A stretch of 64,000 nt of DNA. Source: Quillaja saponaria. Taxonomy: Eukaryota > Streptophyta > Magnoliopsida > Fabales > Quillajaceae. The notes under the pieces are model-generated. The model saw only the letters and a program-made list of their open reading frames with translations, did no database searches and had not been told where the DNA came from. Position numbers and translations under genes: made by a program. The stretch covers positions 14,533,142-14,597,141 of the forward strand of contig CM055606.1 of assembly GCA_029379385.1 (NCBI GenBank), written 5' to 3'. This document shows positions 14,301-26,500 of the stretch, piece by piece; within the stretch, counting starts at the first letter, position 1, and the number at the start of each line of letters is the position of its first letter.

Positions 14301-14362
14301 TCAAGAAAAATGAAAGGCCTAAGTCAAAGAGGCAGACTCTGAATCCAAAGTCTGGGGAGTGA

Positions 14363-15248
14363 TTAAGTTACCTCCACAGTTGGTTTCAATAGAAAACGGG
14401 ATTAAGCTTGTACTTCTCATTGGTTGGTGAGATAATTAGGTCAACGAGATGCGCGAGGTGATTCTAACGAAGAGTCATTTCAAATGACGGATATGCCCTT
14501 ATATTGGTGGGTAGCTGCTTAGTTGCTAAATAGCTGGGCATGCTGGTGACAACCTTATTTGGAATTATTTGATCATCACGGATAACAAACTTCAAATAAC
14601 TCACATTCATCTCATAATTTGCCCAAATAACAAATATATATTTATTGACTCATTTCAAAATACACAAAATAAAAATTGTTTCAAGTTGATTTTTCTCTAT
14701 ATTCAAGTCTTAATTAATCATTATCAGACGAGTTTTTTTTGTCAGGGTTTACTTGTAATTCAAGTTGATAATAAAATATTTTTTGCCAAATATGATAAAT
14801 TGGTGCTCGACACCATTAGTTTATATATCCTTTGTTTGGTAGAAGGGAAATTAACGAGAGTAGAAAGAAAAGGAAGACATGAATGATGATGCTATTTGGT
14901 TGATTATTGATGTTATAAGTTACGTGGATGCAATGTGTTTGATGATCAGTTGTTTACCCATTTGAGCATCGTCATTGATCCTTCAACTTCTTTAATTTAT
15001 CTATGAATCTGATCTATATATGTTTTGATGTGTTTTGATCAATAAAATTTCTACAATTAATAACTCAAAAGAATTAAAAGAAAAAAAAAAAACAATGACA
15101 AAAATTTGTTAAAAAAATACAAGACATGGAAGTTAGAAATCTCAAATCTTGAAAACTAGTATATATCTCACGAATTATGAGAAATAAATCAAGAAGAAAA
15201 AGTAAATTACAAGAATCCAAAATTAAAAATGAATAGTGTATTACCTAA
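14363..15248. other. Intergenic, VDAC promoter and GT31 3' flank
   Basis: No gene was recognised. The upper part (14300-14560) should hold the VDAC promoter, as that gene reads leftward. The lower part (15000-15248) lies downstream of the GT31 stop codon on the minus strand and is AT-rich. The 105-codon plus-strand frame at 14569-14886 has no family features and biased AT-rich composition, so it was not called. Confidence 0.45.
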
Positions 15249-16217
15249 TCAAGGTATATGATACATCTTAGACGGTTTGAGATTAGCAGTGACATTGAAA
15301 TACGTCAAAGTCCTTATCCACTTCTCTTGATTCTTCAACAAATGAACAGCAATGGTATCCGGCCAAAGCTCATGCGTACATGTCGTCGGCGGCTCCGGAT
15401 AATTATACATTGACCACTTTGCATTATACCTGTTCTTCCCACGTCGTCCATTTCTCATCCAATCTCCAAAAACTTTATCTTCTGGTCCTTCAAATTCTTT
15501 CCTTGGAATATCAGATTCTCTAATCCATTCCACTATATCCCATGAAACCAAATATCCCATTCCAGACATGTAATGCTTAAAAGGATCCATACTACGACAT
15601 GGTATAACATAACCATAATACAAATCTTCTCTAGGCAATGGTTTTAATGATTCTACTAAACTGTTTAATCTTAAATATGTATCATCATCTCCTTTCATTA
15701 CGTAATGATACGGTGGATATTGCTCATTTGTATCGTTGAAAATCTCTGGTAAACTTGAAAACATTGTGAGAGTCTTACCTTTGTTCATGTTTTCTTTGCA
15801 GTTGAGGATTATGATGTCGTTGTAACGCATTATTTCTAATGCTACTAAAACCTTTTGATCTTCTTTTGTTAAGTTGCAAAACACAAACTTCACGTCGATT
15901 TTCGCGCCTACCGGAGATTGTGTGCCGTAGATTAGACGAAGGAAGTGGCGACGTTGATATTGGTCAGCAAGTGTTGGGATGCCAATGAGTATTCGGATGT
16001 CTTCATCGGAGGAGGAATCAGAAGAATTTGCGGCGAGATTAATGGAGTTTTCCGATGTGGAATATTGGTCAGATTGTGATGAAAAGTTGCTAACACATTG
16101 ACCAAATTTTAATAGGCTATCCAATCGAACTTCGTTTATGGAAGCTAATACACATAAGAAGAGGATGAAGAAGAAACAAGGCAGTATAAAACGTTTTTGG
16201 TCTGTCTTTGTAGACAT
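15249..16217 (-). CDS. Putative GT31 beta-1,3-galactosyltransferase family protein, intronless
   Basis: This single 322-aa reading frame is a type II Golgi glycosyltransferase. A short cytosolic N-terminus is followed by a membrane anchor at about residues 10-27 (FILPCFFFILFLCVLASI), a serine-rich stem (about 45-72), then the catalytic domain. The catalytic start DIRILIGIPTLADQYQRR matches the family pattern for UDP-sugar transferases. The metal- and nucleotide-binding DxD-type motif is GDDDTYLR (D177-D179). A second acidic motif, GPEDKVFG (244-251), fits the GT31 fold. Several NxS/T sites are present. It likely adds galactose to a glycoprotein or arabinogalactan, but the acceptor cannot be told from sequence. 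The ATG used is the first in frame and gives a proper anchor. No damage was seen. Confidence 0.88.
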   Translation of the reverse strand: MSTKTDQKRFILPCFFFILFLCVLASINEVRLDSLLKFGQCVSNFSSQSDQYSTSENSINLAANSSDSSSDEDIRILIGIPTLADQYQRRHFLRLIYGTQSPVGAKIDVKFVFCNLTKEDQKVLVALEIMRYNDIIILNCKENMNKGKTLTMFSSLPEIFNDTNEQYPPYHYVMKGDDDTYLRLNSLVESLKPLPREDLYYGYVIPCRSMDPFKHYMSGMGYLVSWDIVEWIRESDIPRKEFEGPEDKVFGDWMRNGRRGKNRYNAKWSMYNYPEPPTTCTHELWPDTIAVHLLKNQEKWIRTLTYFNVTANLKPSKMYHIP

Positions 16218-17810
16218 TTGGGAGGCTTAAAAAAATGGAGTTGTGCTCAAGTTGAAGATATGTGAGAGGTTTTGTAATTTGAAGTGATACTAATAAATTT
16301 CCAAACTTTCTTTGATGCAATGTGTTAATGAACATTTTCGTACTTTTGAGACTTCCATTTTTGACTTTTCTACTTGTAAGGAAGGTGATAGAGAAAAGAG
16401 TTTCCAAGTGAATGGCGTTAATTACCATATTCTCCTTTCTTATTCTTTAATCAACCCATTGAATAATATGATTGGAAAAGATCGAGGCCTTTGTAATATA
16501 ATAACTAATTAAAGGGGTTTTCTGTACTTTTAAATGACATTTCTCTTGCATAAGATGTGGCTAGTATTCGGCAAAAGGTGGAGTTGAGCCTAAATGTTTG
16601 GCTACACCTTTGTTCAAGTCTTGATTACTTTGGTTGCACTTCGCCAAAAAGTGGGTTTTGGTCAACTTTTCGTAATTAGGTATCTTTGCATGAACATGGT
16701 GTACTACTTCAATTTCTTCACCCCCAAACTTGAATATAAAGCAACATCGTTGACCCAAAAAGAAATTGCTTTCTAAAGAATTAAGGAAAAATATAGTAAA
16801 TATTTCAATAATGCCAGATTTCTCCAAGTCATAGCTAGATTGCCACCAAGATGTCCTAGAAATCCACGTTCATCAGCTTAATTAAACATTTAATAATGAG
16901 AAAATCTAAGTGCTCCTTGTAGTCGGTCATTTTAATATTAAGTTAGTGAATCCCATCTGAAATTCTCTTCTTTTTTTTATACATATTTTTGAGTATACGT
17001 ATAATTAGTGTGAGCATTGTGATCAGCACTCTGACTATATGCACGTATCAGATCCTAAACGATAATCTTTTTCATCCTTCTTGTGAGACAGGAACAAATA
17101 GTTTAGAACTAGTATAGTTTCTTCCCATTTGATTTATTAAGTGTGGTAGGAGTACTGAACAAACCATGGGGGATATGCACATTAAGGACCTAAATAACTA
17201 CGTACAGAGACACTGCAGAAAGTGTTGTGCCTGCTTGTACAACAATCTCATTATTATACAAGGGATACTCAATGCCAAATTAATGTTCATGGAAGTTAAT
17301 TGCCTAAACTGTTAGAAGCCACAATCCTGCAATAATATGAGCCAGCTCCTGATTCATGACATGAACCATGATAATTTGTATCATCAGCTTCTTCATTGTT
17401 AACCAACTACCAATAGCTCCAATGCTGTTATCACTACAGCAGTTAGGCTACAAAATTATTCCTGTCCTTGCAGAACAATCTTATGTAGATAGTAGATACT
17501 AGTCAAACATATGATGTCTTAGGGAAATGCAGAAAAACATCCAACAGGAAGTCATGGCAAAATAAAAGGAAGTACATACATTTCTTTTCTGTCTTTCCAT
17601 AAAATTGTCTTTCCTAGCATTTAGAATTTAGTTCTTCCAAATTTACAGCAACTCAAAAGGCCAACATATACAGTGGTTTTTCATCAAGAGCAAGGCAAGG
17701 AAGTCATGATTTTCAGTAAATCTACCCACACAAGCAAAGCAATAACCAAAGCTTTTCAAAACAAAATCCTAATCGGGAGCGGTTTTAGAGAACCAAAACC
17801 ACTCCTCAAG
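16218..17810. other. Intergenic, no clear gene
   Basis: This holds the GT31 promoter side (16218-16560) and then about 1.2 kb with no coding signal I trust. The overlapping 60-100 codon frames at 16312-16827 on both strands have no family features. No TATA element was clearly placed upstream of GT31. Confidence 0.45.
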
Positions 17811-17870
17811 TTAATCAGAGCCCACATCAACTCCTCTTTGCTCCAAGAATTCCTTAGCCTCCACAATATC
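17811..17870 (-). CDS. Possible last exon of an unrecognised gene
   Basis: On the minus strand, TTTTTCTCGTAG acts as a good acceptor before 20 codons ending in TAA: DIVEAKEFLEQRGVDVGSD. The peptide looks like a real soluble C-terminus rather than chance AT-rich translation, but I do not recognise the family. If real, the gene runs leftward from higher coordinates; the exon-like piece at 20376-20478 could belong to it, though the phases require further exons between them. The next gene upstream on the same strand is the DUF761-like gene, which is complete in itself. Confidence 0.3.
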   Translation of the reverse strand, partial: DIVEAKEFLEQRGVDVGSD

Positions 17871-20375
17871 CTACGAGAAAAAAAAATAGTAAAATCAATG
17901 CATTGGACGGTCGATTAAACCAATGAGGACACATTATAGGTACAACTACAAGAAGAATCTCAGAGTATCTCTTTCTCTTTAACGGTCACAGGAAATTAAT
18001 CAATCCATTAATGGCATTGCAGGCAACAAAGAACGAACGTATTATAAATAAATTTTTACTCTTGAAAATATAACATGAGCTCAGAATATTAAGAGCCCTA
18101 AGAGATCTGCTCTAATAGTCAATCAATTCCGGCAATAGTTTAACCAGATAATGTGTCTCCATAATCTGAACTACCAATTCATGATATCATATTCAACATG
18201 AATTGAACTAATAAAACACACAATCATCTAGTCGAGTAAATTTCCTATGTGGAGTGGTGTCCAACAGAATTCCCAGATCCTGATCATGGGCAGTTGAATA
18301 CATACTTCCCTTGTATACAAATCATGATCTTCATGCATGGTTGTGAGGCACCGAGGCACAGCATACAATAGTTTATTGACTCAAAATAATATCCTCTAGT
18401 AAATCTGAATCCGTTTACAAAGGACAAGATTGAGAACCTCTTGCAGAAGCTCTGCTTCACAAGGTCAGGTTGGAAAGTGTATCAGTCCAAATCCGACATT
18501 AGAAGACCACAAGCATCCAAGTGATACAATGAGGTATACTGGCAAGTAGGAGGTAAGAAAATGTAAAATACAATTAAAGTAGGGAAGAATAGACAGAAAG
18601 ATAGAGAGAGAGAGCTATTGATTCAGCCATAAATTATGATGAGGAGCTCACTGACCAAGCACTATCATGTGTATCACATTCTCAATCAGACCAATCCAGA
18701 ACGGAGATACTCCTATTAGAAATGCCAAAATCTTTACAACGTGCTTCATTTACATTTCCAGTGAAATGTAGCTGCTGAATTCCTCCCTAAGCTACATGAT
18801 ACTCATACTACAGTTCATGATTTATGTGAAACATGTGTATGACATGATGCTATGTCATCTGAAATTACAGAGTAGGATGCTACTGTTGAGGCAAAATGCT
18901 TAACAGCGTGTGACATCACCCATATGTAGTTTTTACTGGCTGCATCTGATTATGTCACAGAAAAGACACTTAACAGTATAGGGCTGGTACAAAAAATGAA
19001 CATCACCCCTCAAACTAATAATATAGGGAAACTTCTGAGGCAATAATTAATGATATCACTTGGCTCCCTTGCTTAAAAAAAGGTATAATAACTATAAGAG
19101 AGATGTGAAAATAATATTTACAGAATGAAATGCAATGGCCTTGTTTACAGTTTAATTTCAAAACTTCCATGAAGCATTTAATGTGGTGGCAGATGCCTCT
19201 GAGCAATACCAAGAGTACTACAAGCTCATATATTTTATGAAGATGAGTGTAAATGACATAGTGAACTCTCCCTCCTGTGTTAGATTTCACAACTATATAA
19301 TGAAGCAACGATTAAAAAGTCTATGTCACAGCATGTGAGATGAAAACCTGCAAATATATCATAGGGTACCTCAAATTAAATCATCCATATGCCCTTATGA
19401 GTAATATCAAGGATACCATCAACTTCCAAATGGTACAAAACAAAAGTCAGTGGTACATCTCATGAACATGATTTGCTGCCACAAGTCGATCGTTCAAGCA
19501 TGACTTAAGTAGAAATAAGTCAAGTCCAAGGAATACATCTCCTTTTCTTGTTACAGGGGCTCTTAGAAAAGATTATTTGAAACCTAATCAAAACCAACAA
19601 ATAGGCAGCCAGAGGAAAGCATCAATTTGAACCACCCTTGACCTAACCCACAAACTGATTCACCCAAGGCAACTTTGTCATCTTGGATCAGTCAAGTTAC
19701 CATAGGCACGACCATCGACAACTAGCATCTTGAACAGCATTCAATTTTAGCACAAATAATTTTCTCTGAACTAATTTTTTCACATATTGTGGGCCTTCAT
19801 AACCAGTAAGCCTAAGACAAGTAATTAGCTGTTTTCTAAATCTGACCATGTTGTTATGTTAAGCTCAAAGACAAAAAATTCTGATATGATAAATTAAGAT
19901 ACGTACTAACAAAAAGGGCTACAAGCAATCAGATTCATGCCAACAAAAGGAATGCACCAGTAAAGCTTGTTGATTTCTGTTTGATTGGAGAAACCAAGAA
20001 AAGCAATGTGGAAGGGAAGAAGATTCAAGTCCTCCTATCAGCTAGGCATGCCCCTGTTACACAATTCAGCCATTGTACGCAAGTTCAATTGCTGGCATAA
20101 TGGCAGCCATACCAAATGAAAAAAAATAAAAAAAAATAATGCCGGCTTATTTAGCATAACAAGTTCTGGGTAACAATCAAAATCACATTTTTCCTAACAT
20201 TGATCATTTAAAACCTGAGCTAGTCAGTACAGTACGCATCATTGCCAGCCTAGCAGATACCTCGGAATAAAAAAAATATATATATGTTAAATTTCATAGA
20301 AATTTATGGCTTACAAGGAAAAGTAGAAAAAAATTTAGGAACTAATAAAAACAAAACTGAGATAGTGAGACATAC
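17871..20375. other. Unassigned stretch, possible introns
   Basis: Composition is more balanced than the AT-rich intergenic DNA. No ORF above 100 codons and no known family was found. It may be introns of the candidate gene with ends at 17811 and 20478, or a non-coding RNA. Two spots (19593-19650 and 20060-20100) contain GTTCAA-type words like a Pol III B box and could be old SINE pieces. Confidence 0.35.
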
Positions 20376-20478
20376 GTATTTCAATTTGTGCTCTGCCCAT
20401 AAAAATAGAAGTTCCGATTGATGCTCTTCGTTTTCGATTCAAGAGTGCATTCCTACGAAATTCTGGTAGCAGCTTTGA
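20376..20478 (-). CDS. Possible internal exon or first exon of an unrecognised gene
   Basis: On the minus strand a 103-bp open stretch is bounded by an acceptor (CTTCTCACAG) and a donor (AATAC|GTATGT). One frame stays open throughout and is strongly basic: SKLLPEFRRNALLNRKRR followed by ASIGTSIFMGRAQIEI. Alternatively the ATG inside it (MGRAQIEI) is a start codon and the rest is leader. No family was recognised. The phase (1) does not join directly to the terminal exon candidate at 17870. Confidence 0.28.
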
Positions 20479-20764
20479 CTGTGAGAAGCATAAAAATTGG
20501 AAGGTAGGAGACTGGTCGTAACATTTACCCCAGAAACATTAAAAGCAACTTCAGCCTGTTTTGTCAGCTAAGGCCTCTGGCTCAACTATTACACTTGGGG
20601 AGATAAACGTAAACTAATCGAAAAAATTATTTATCAAAGTTTGATGATCTAGGAGATATGTCATTTCAAAATGAAAAGTAATTTTCACAACTATAGCCTA
20701 TAGGACCACATATTTATTATCTCCACCCTCTTCTCTATAATTTGAATGATAGTGTAATTAATAT

Positions 20765-21638
20765 TAGAGTAAATTATATCTATCTCCCTTGAGATTTGGA
20801 GAAACAACACTCAGCCCAAACTTTAAGAAAATCACCACTCCCCTACCTAAGCATAACCCATTAACTCACCATGGTTAGATCTTAATTTTAAATAATGAGC
20901 AAATGACACATACCTTCCTTAAGATTTGACAAAACGACACTCAGTCCCCAAATTTTGAAAAAATCAACACTCCCCCTTACAGCTTAACCCACTAACCAAT
21001 ATACTAACAGACTGCTTACTGTTTTTTTTTTTTTTTTCAAAGTAAGAATTATTTATTTTTCTAGATAGTATCCTAATAGACTATTTTAAATTTTGTGAAA
21101 ACAAGTATACATACACAACTTTTACTATTACTTTCAATCAGAAAATGATATCAAAAGTATTGTGTGATACACAATTATTTGTCTCCTTCTAAAATAGACA
21201 AAAAATTATTTGCATAACAAAAGTTATAAAGAGTAAAAAAAAATAACTGACCAAATGATCTTAAGGAGGATGGTAGCAATCCAAATATTTATGCAATTAA
21301 CCATCTGCTGGTGGGTTAGAAGATTAGAGTTAAACTTTATCAGGATATTGAAAAAAAATAATTAATTTTAATCAAAATAGAAGATATATATTACAATTCA
21401 ATCAAAATAAAAGTGTTTTTTTTTTTTTTTGCCTAAACCAAAATAAAGTGTTTAATTTTCCATTCTTTTAAATAATTCATTTACTCTAATTATATTTTTA
21501 TTACAATTATATAAAATAAAGATCTAACCATGGTGAGTTATTGGGTTAGGCTTAGGGAGGGGAGTGCTGATTTTCTTAAAGTTTGGGCAGAGTGTTGTTT
21601 CTCCAAACCTCAAGGAAGGTAGGTGCAATTTGCTTTTA
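20765..21638. mobile_element. Non-autonomous MULE-type element with long inverted ends
   Basis: The left end (about 20769-20885) and the reverse complement of the right end (about 21529-21636) match over more than 100 bp, including TTGGAGAAACAACACTC, AACTTTAAGAAAATC and CACCATGGTTAGATCTT. A direct 9-bp repeat AATTAATAT flanks the element at 20756-20764 and 21639-21647, as expected for Mutator-like insertion. A second, diverged copy of the left end lies directly inside it (20898-20998). The interior is AT-rich with poly-T tracts and has no transposase, so it would depend on an autonomous relative. Confidence 0.85.
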
Positions 21639-21647
21639 AATTAATAT

Positions 21648-22602
21648 CAATACAAAATACTTGTTTTACACACAATTAAAATATATATTGTAATTAATTT
21701 AAAAAATATAACCCTTAGACTCTTTGGGCCTCTCTAGAACTCCATGAAATCCAAATAAAACTCAAAATTGACACTTCAAAAGGAAATTAACCTTGTCTTC
21801 TAGGGGTTGGTAAAAATCCCATCCAAAATTTGGAAGTCCGGTGATAAGAAATTATACTAGAAAAACTCAAATATTTTTATTTGTTAAATTTTATTGTAAA
21901 ATAGTTTATTATCTATATAATAGAGAAGAAAGTCTAAAATTTAAAAAAAATTAAAATTATATAATTTTTAATATGGAAAGTAAACGTAAATTAAAGTTTT
22001 TTAACATTACAAATTTAATAAAAAAGTTAAAAATAGGATTAATCTTATTTACAATAGTGTATGTTTACATGAACACAAATTTAAACTAAATTTGAAAGGT
22101 TATAAAATCTACATGAATATATATTGAGTTGAGTCATACACTCATTTACATGTATTAAATTTTTTTAAATTAGTAAATAAATTCGGATTGGTCAGATATT
22201 CTCGGATTGAAATTCTTTCAACTCAAATAAGCGACTCGATAATAGATAAAGATAAAATATCAGCCAACTTAAAATTAAGATTTAATTTAATTGTAGAGTT
22301 TCGGTCAAGTTCAATCGAATCGGTCTAATTTAATGTGGTCCCCAAGTTTTTTTCACGCTCTTGTTACAATGGTTTGGGTCAATGGACTTTTTGGAATTTC
22401 AAAAGTATATGGGAGATAGACATAAGAATGAGCCTTGCCTCCAATCTTCTCTTATTTTATTTACATAAAGAATATCAAAGTATTTTTTTCATCCCAAAGT
22501 ACAAATGGAGATCCTCACAAAAACACATAAGTCCTCCATTACCAAACATTAACTCAGTTCAAATACCAAAAAAACCACAAAAAGTTAACATTCACAATGA
22601 AA
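21648..22602. other. AT-rich intergenic stretch
   Basis: No gene was recognised. It lies downstream of the DUF761-like gene (minus), so its upper part holds that gene's 3' UTR. A 113-codon plus-strand frame at 22335-22676 overlaps the DUF761 coding region antisense and was not accepted. Confidence 0.5.
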
Positions 22603-22902
22603 TCAATCAAAGCTATCTGCCATGCCATAACGAAGCTCCAATGAGATCTGCCTCTCTATCTGAAGCTGCTGTCTAAAATTAGCTTTAAACATCTCAGCTC
22701 TTTTATCAATATCATCTTCTGATGGATAGCTAGTAGTCCTCCGCAACCCTCCATGTGACGATGAATCCACACCCGAACTCGAATCCTGAGTGTCACTCTC
22801 CTTGGAGCACAGTCGCAAGCCAGACCAATAATTGAAACTAAGGTGGCGCTTACTCAAAGAACCACGGCAGAGCATTGAAGCAATACGCCAACTACGGCCC
22901 AT
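22603..22902 (-). CDS. Small DUF761-like protein
   Basis: This 99-aa single-exon frame starts MGRSWRIASMLCRGSLSKRH. The C-terminal part, DDIDKRAEMFKANFRQQLQI then ERQISLELRY (about residues 63-92), matches the short conserved helix at the C-terminus of plant DUF761 ('cotton fibre') proteins, which carry D-I-D-x-R-A-E-x-F-I-x-x-F-x-x-Q-L-x-x-E-R. The middle is serine-rich and probably disordered. Function is not established for most of the family. The ATG lies 28 bp from the end of a copia LTR on the same strand, so its native promoter has probably been displaced. Coding composition is clearly higher in GC than the flanks. No damage is visible. Confidence 0.72.
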   Translation of the reverse strand: MGRSWRIASMLCRGSLSKRHLSFNYWSGLRLCSKESDTQDSSSGVDSSSHGGLRRTTSYPSEDDIDKRAEMFKANFRQQLQIERQISLELRYGMADSFD

Positions 22903-22930
22903 AATATCGAAACTTAATAAAAGCCTTACT

Positions 22931-23520
22931 TGTTAGTAAAAAATTGTAGTATGTGTAAAGAAGTTTTTGAGACGTGTAATCACTATCTTTAAAGAGATAT
23001 TGCATGTGTATTCTTTGGGGGAAATAGACAAGTCTCTTCCAGAATACAACAAAGCCTCTTAGAACTCTAAAACTCTTGATAATTATCAAGAATACATGAA
23101 GAGTTTATATAGATATTGAAAAGTCATCTTCAACAGATACGTACATTAAATTAATTTAACTAATATGTATGTTGGATACTAAAAGCCATCTTCAACAGAT
23201 ACGTTTATTAAATTAATTTAACCAATATGTCTGTTGAATTTGAAAAGGTATTAATAACTAAAAATCCCAAAAGGCATCAATAACTAATACCAATTCACAA
23301 AAAAAGAAAGCTTTCAATTTAAGTCCAAGTCCAAGTCATTTAAATATAATATAATATATAAATATATATATATATATATATAATATTTTTTATATTAATA
23401 TATTTCTATTATATATTATTTGACTTAGAAGATGAGCTTCTCTTTATAAAGTTTTAATCAACTCTTTATCTTTCCAATGTGGGACTTTAAATCTCCACAT
23501 TTATTACAAACTATCTAACA
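22931..23520 (-). repeat. 3' LTR of a Ty1/copia element
   Basis: This 590-bp block is bounded by TGTTAG at its left edge and CTAACA at its right edge, as expected for an LTR with inverted TG...CA ends. On the minus strand it begins TGTTAGATAGTTTGTAATAA and is preceded by a purine-rich tract (AGTGAAGGAT) that would prime plus-strand synthesis. A TATATAAA-type box lies at about 23106-23112 reading leftward, with roughly 170 bp of R/U5 after it. The U5 end faces the DUF761-like gene. An (AT)n run at 23359-23382 interrupts it. Confidence 0.8.
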
Positions 23521-26500
23521 ATCCTTCACTAGTTTGTAATATTCGTCCATAATATCATGCATAACAGAAAGTATCTAATAAATTTGAACTTTCTACTAGT
23601 GTAAATATTTTAAAGTTTTGACGAAGTTATTAGTATCCTAGGATTGAACCACAACTCCTTATGTCAAATCGAAAATATCACACACATGACATTACTATTA
23701 TACAATCATCAAGAAGTTCTGATATCTTGCTTCTAACACTTTTATGGCCATGTGCTATACCTGGGTTCATGAATACTTACAAGAGTAAACCCTCTAACTC
23801 TTGTTTGAAGCGGCACTACTTCAATATTCATATAGGTAGAGTTTGTTATTAAGTCCCTGTTACTCCAGACATTTAACAACTCTATTAAGATCTTAATCAA
23901 CCTCCTTACATAACAGTATGCACCAATCATTCATGAATGAGGTCTTATAAATTTTAGTGCATATAATCAACACTTAGTAACTTGTTGTTACCCATTGAAC
24001 TTTTGTTGTTAGATTTCTAACTCAAAGTTGGTTTCCATTACTAGTGCTTTTAATTCAAGGGTTTCAGCCCCATTCCTCCATTATTCAATTGGATTGCATC
24101 TCTTGGTAATGCTTTGGTAAGTGGATCAGCCAAATTCTTGCTTGATCTCACATAAATTATTGTTATAATTCTATTTATGACTAATTCTCTTATATAAGCA
24201 TGTCGCAAGTTTATATGTCTTGATTTTCCATTATAAATTTTGTTGTGGGCTAAACACATTGTAGCCTCACTATCACAATATACAGAAATGGCTGGCATTG
24301 GTTGTGGCCACAACTTTATATCCAATAACAAGTTCCTCAGCCATTCTGCTTCTTTCCCAGCAGCTGCTAATGCTATAAATTCAAATTCCATTGTAGAATG
24401 AGAAATACAAGTTTACTTTTAGATGCCTAACTGATGGCACCACCACCCAAGGTGAAAATCGATCTAGATGTGGATTTGTTATCATGAACATTTGTTATTC
24501 AACTTGCGTCAGAATAACCTTCTAATGTAGAAGGAAAGCCACTATAACAAATTCCCAAATAACTTGTTCTTTTTAGATATCCAAGCACTCTAATGATTGC
24601 TTTCCAATGGTCATTGCTTGGATTGCTTGTAAACCTTGATAGTTTATAAACAGCAAATGCTATATCTGGTCTGGTACAATGCATTGCATACATTATACTA
24701 CCTATTGCACTTGCATATTCCAATTGTGTTATGACTCTTCCACAATTTGCAGTTAACTTGACACTTGTATCATAAGGAGTACTAAACTCATTTATTCCCA
24801 AATGTTTAAATTTGTCAATGATTTTACTAATGTAGTGTGACTATGTCAAGATAATTCTTCCATGTTCTCTTTTCACTTTTATTCCCAAGATAGTATCCAC
24901 TTCATTCATATCTTTCATGTTAAAAATTAATGTAAGATACTTCTTGGTTTCAGCGATTCCAAGCATGTTTGTGCCAAAAATCAACAAGTCATCCACATAA
25001 AGACAAATAATGACACCATACTCTTTTGTGAACTTAGAATAAATGCATTTGTCAGCGTGGTTGTGTATGAATCCATTTGAAAGTATAGTACTATCAAATT
25101 TCTCATGCCACTATTTTGGAGCTTGTTTCAAACCATAAAGAGACTTTATCAACTTGCAAACTTTATTTTCATTTCCAGGAAGAACAAAACCTTCAAGTTA
25201 ATGCATGTAAATTTCTTCACTTAGGTTTCCATTCAAGAAGACTGTTTTAACATCTATTTGATGTATAAATAAATTATATATGGAAGCTAAAGACAAAAGC
25301 ACTCTAATTGATGTTATTCGTGCTACAAGAGCATATGTGTCAAAATAATAAATGCATTCTTTCTGTGTGAAACCTTTTGCAACTAATCTTGCTTTGAAGG
25401 TTTGAATAGAACCATCTATATTATACTTGAGTCTAAATACCCATTTACATCCTATAGATTTTGATCCAGAAGGCAAATCAACTAAAACCTAAGTATGATT
25501 TGACATGATTGAGTCTATTTCATCATTGACAGCTTCTTTCCAAAAAGCTGAATCTCTAGAAGACATAGCTTCTTTAAACGTTTTTGAATCATTTTCAGTG
25601 TTTAATACAATGGGTATTGTATTACAGATGTTAGTCCTATTTCCTTCAACAAGAAAAACAATAGATTGTGAAGAAATAAAATCAGAACTAAGATGCTTCT
25701 CTTTCCTAATTCTTTGACTTTTTCTTGGTTCTATTTGAATATCATCATTCTTTCTTGTGTTTGCAATGATATCAGAATTTTTTATTCTGAATGCATCAAC
25801 ACTGTTCTGGTTTTGTTCGCCTAAAGTCTCATGGGATAAATCATGCAAAAACTTGTTTTCAATGAATTCAACATGAATAGATTCTACAATAACATTGGAC
25901 TTTAAGTCCAGAAGCCTATATGCCTTTGAATGTTGTGCATATCCTACAAATATGCTTTTGATACTTCTAGGTCCTAATTTTGTCTTTTGATTATCAGGAA
26001 CCTTGAAAAAAGAAATACACCCCTACATTTTAAAGTAATTCAAATTTGGTTTTCTTCAATTCCAAAGCTCATAGGGTGAGATTTTCATACTTTTCGAAGG
26101 TATCCAATTAAGTATATGACATGCAGTTAATAATGTTTCACCTCATAAATTATATGGTAAATGTGCATTTAATAACATATCATTAACCATGTCTACTAAA
26201 GTTCTATTTTTTCTTTCAACCAGACCATTCTGTTGTGGTGTGTAAGGAGCACTTTTTTGATGTATCAATCCATGCTCTTCACAAAAGTTATCAAATTCAT
26301 TAGGAAAATATTCTCCCCCTCTATCACTACGAATGATCTTTATTTTCCTATAGTTTTGATTTTCTACAACAGATATGTACTCTTTAAATTTCTGAAAGGC
26401 TTCATCTTTTGTTTTCAGTAAATACACAAATGTGAATCTAGAGTAATCATCAATAAAGGTTATAAAATATCTTTTACCTCCTCTTGTTAATTCTCCATTT

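Noticed and set aside
14033..14362. 109-codon plus-strand frame
   Set aside because: It is antisense to the probable VDAC leader exon and has no recognisable family; openness follows from higher GC.
16561..16827. 88-codon minus-strand frame near the GT31 promoter
   Set aside because: No motif, and overlaps an equal frame on the other strand; chance.
19593..20100. tRNA gene candidates (GTTCAA words)
   Set aside because: No cloverleaf could be folded by eye around them; at most SINE remnants.
22335..22676. 113-codon plus-strand frame
   Set aside because: Antisense to the DUF761-like gene at its 3' end and without family features.
23359..23382. (AT)n runs as regulatory sites
   Set aside because: Simple microsatellites, common in this AT-rich DNA; also at 28974, 33060 and 49464.
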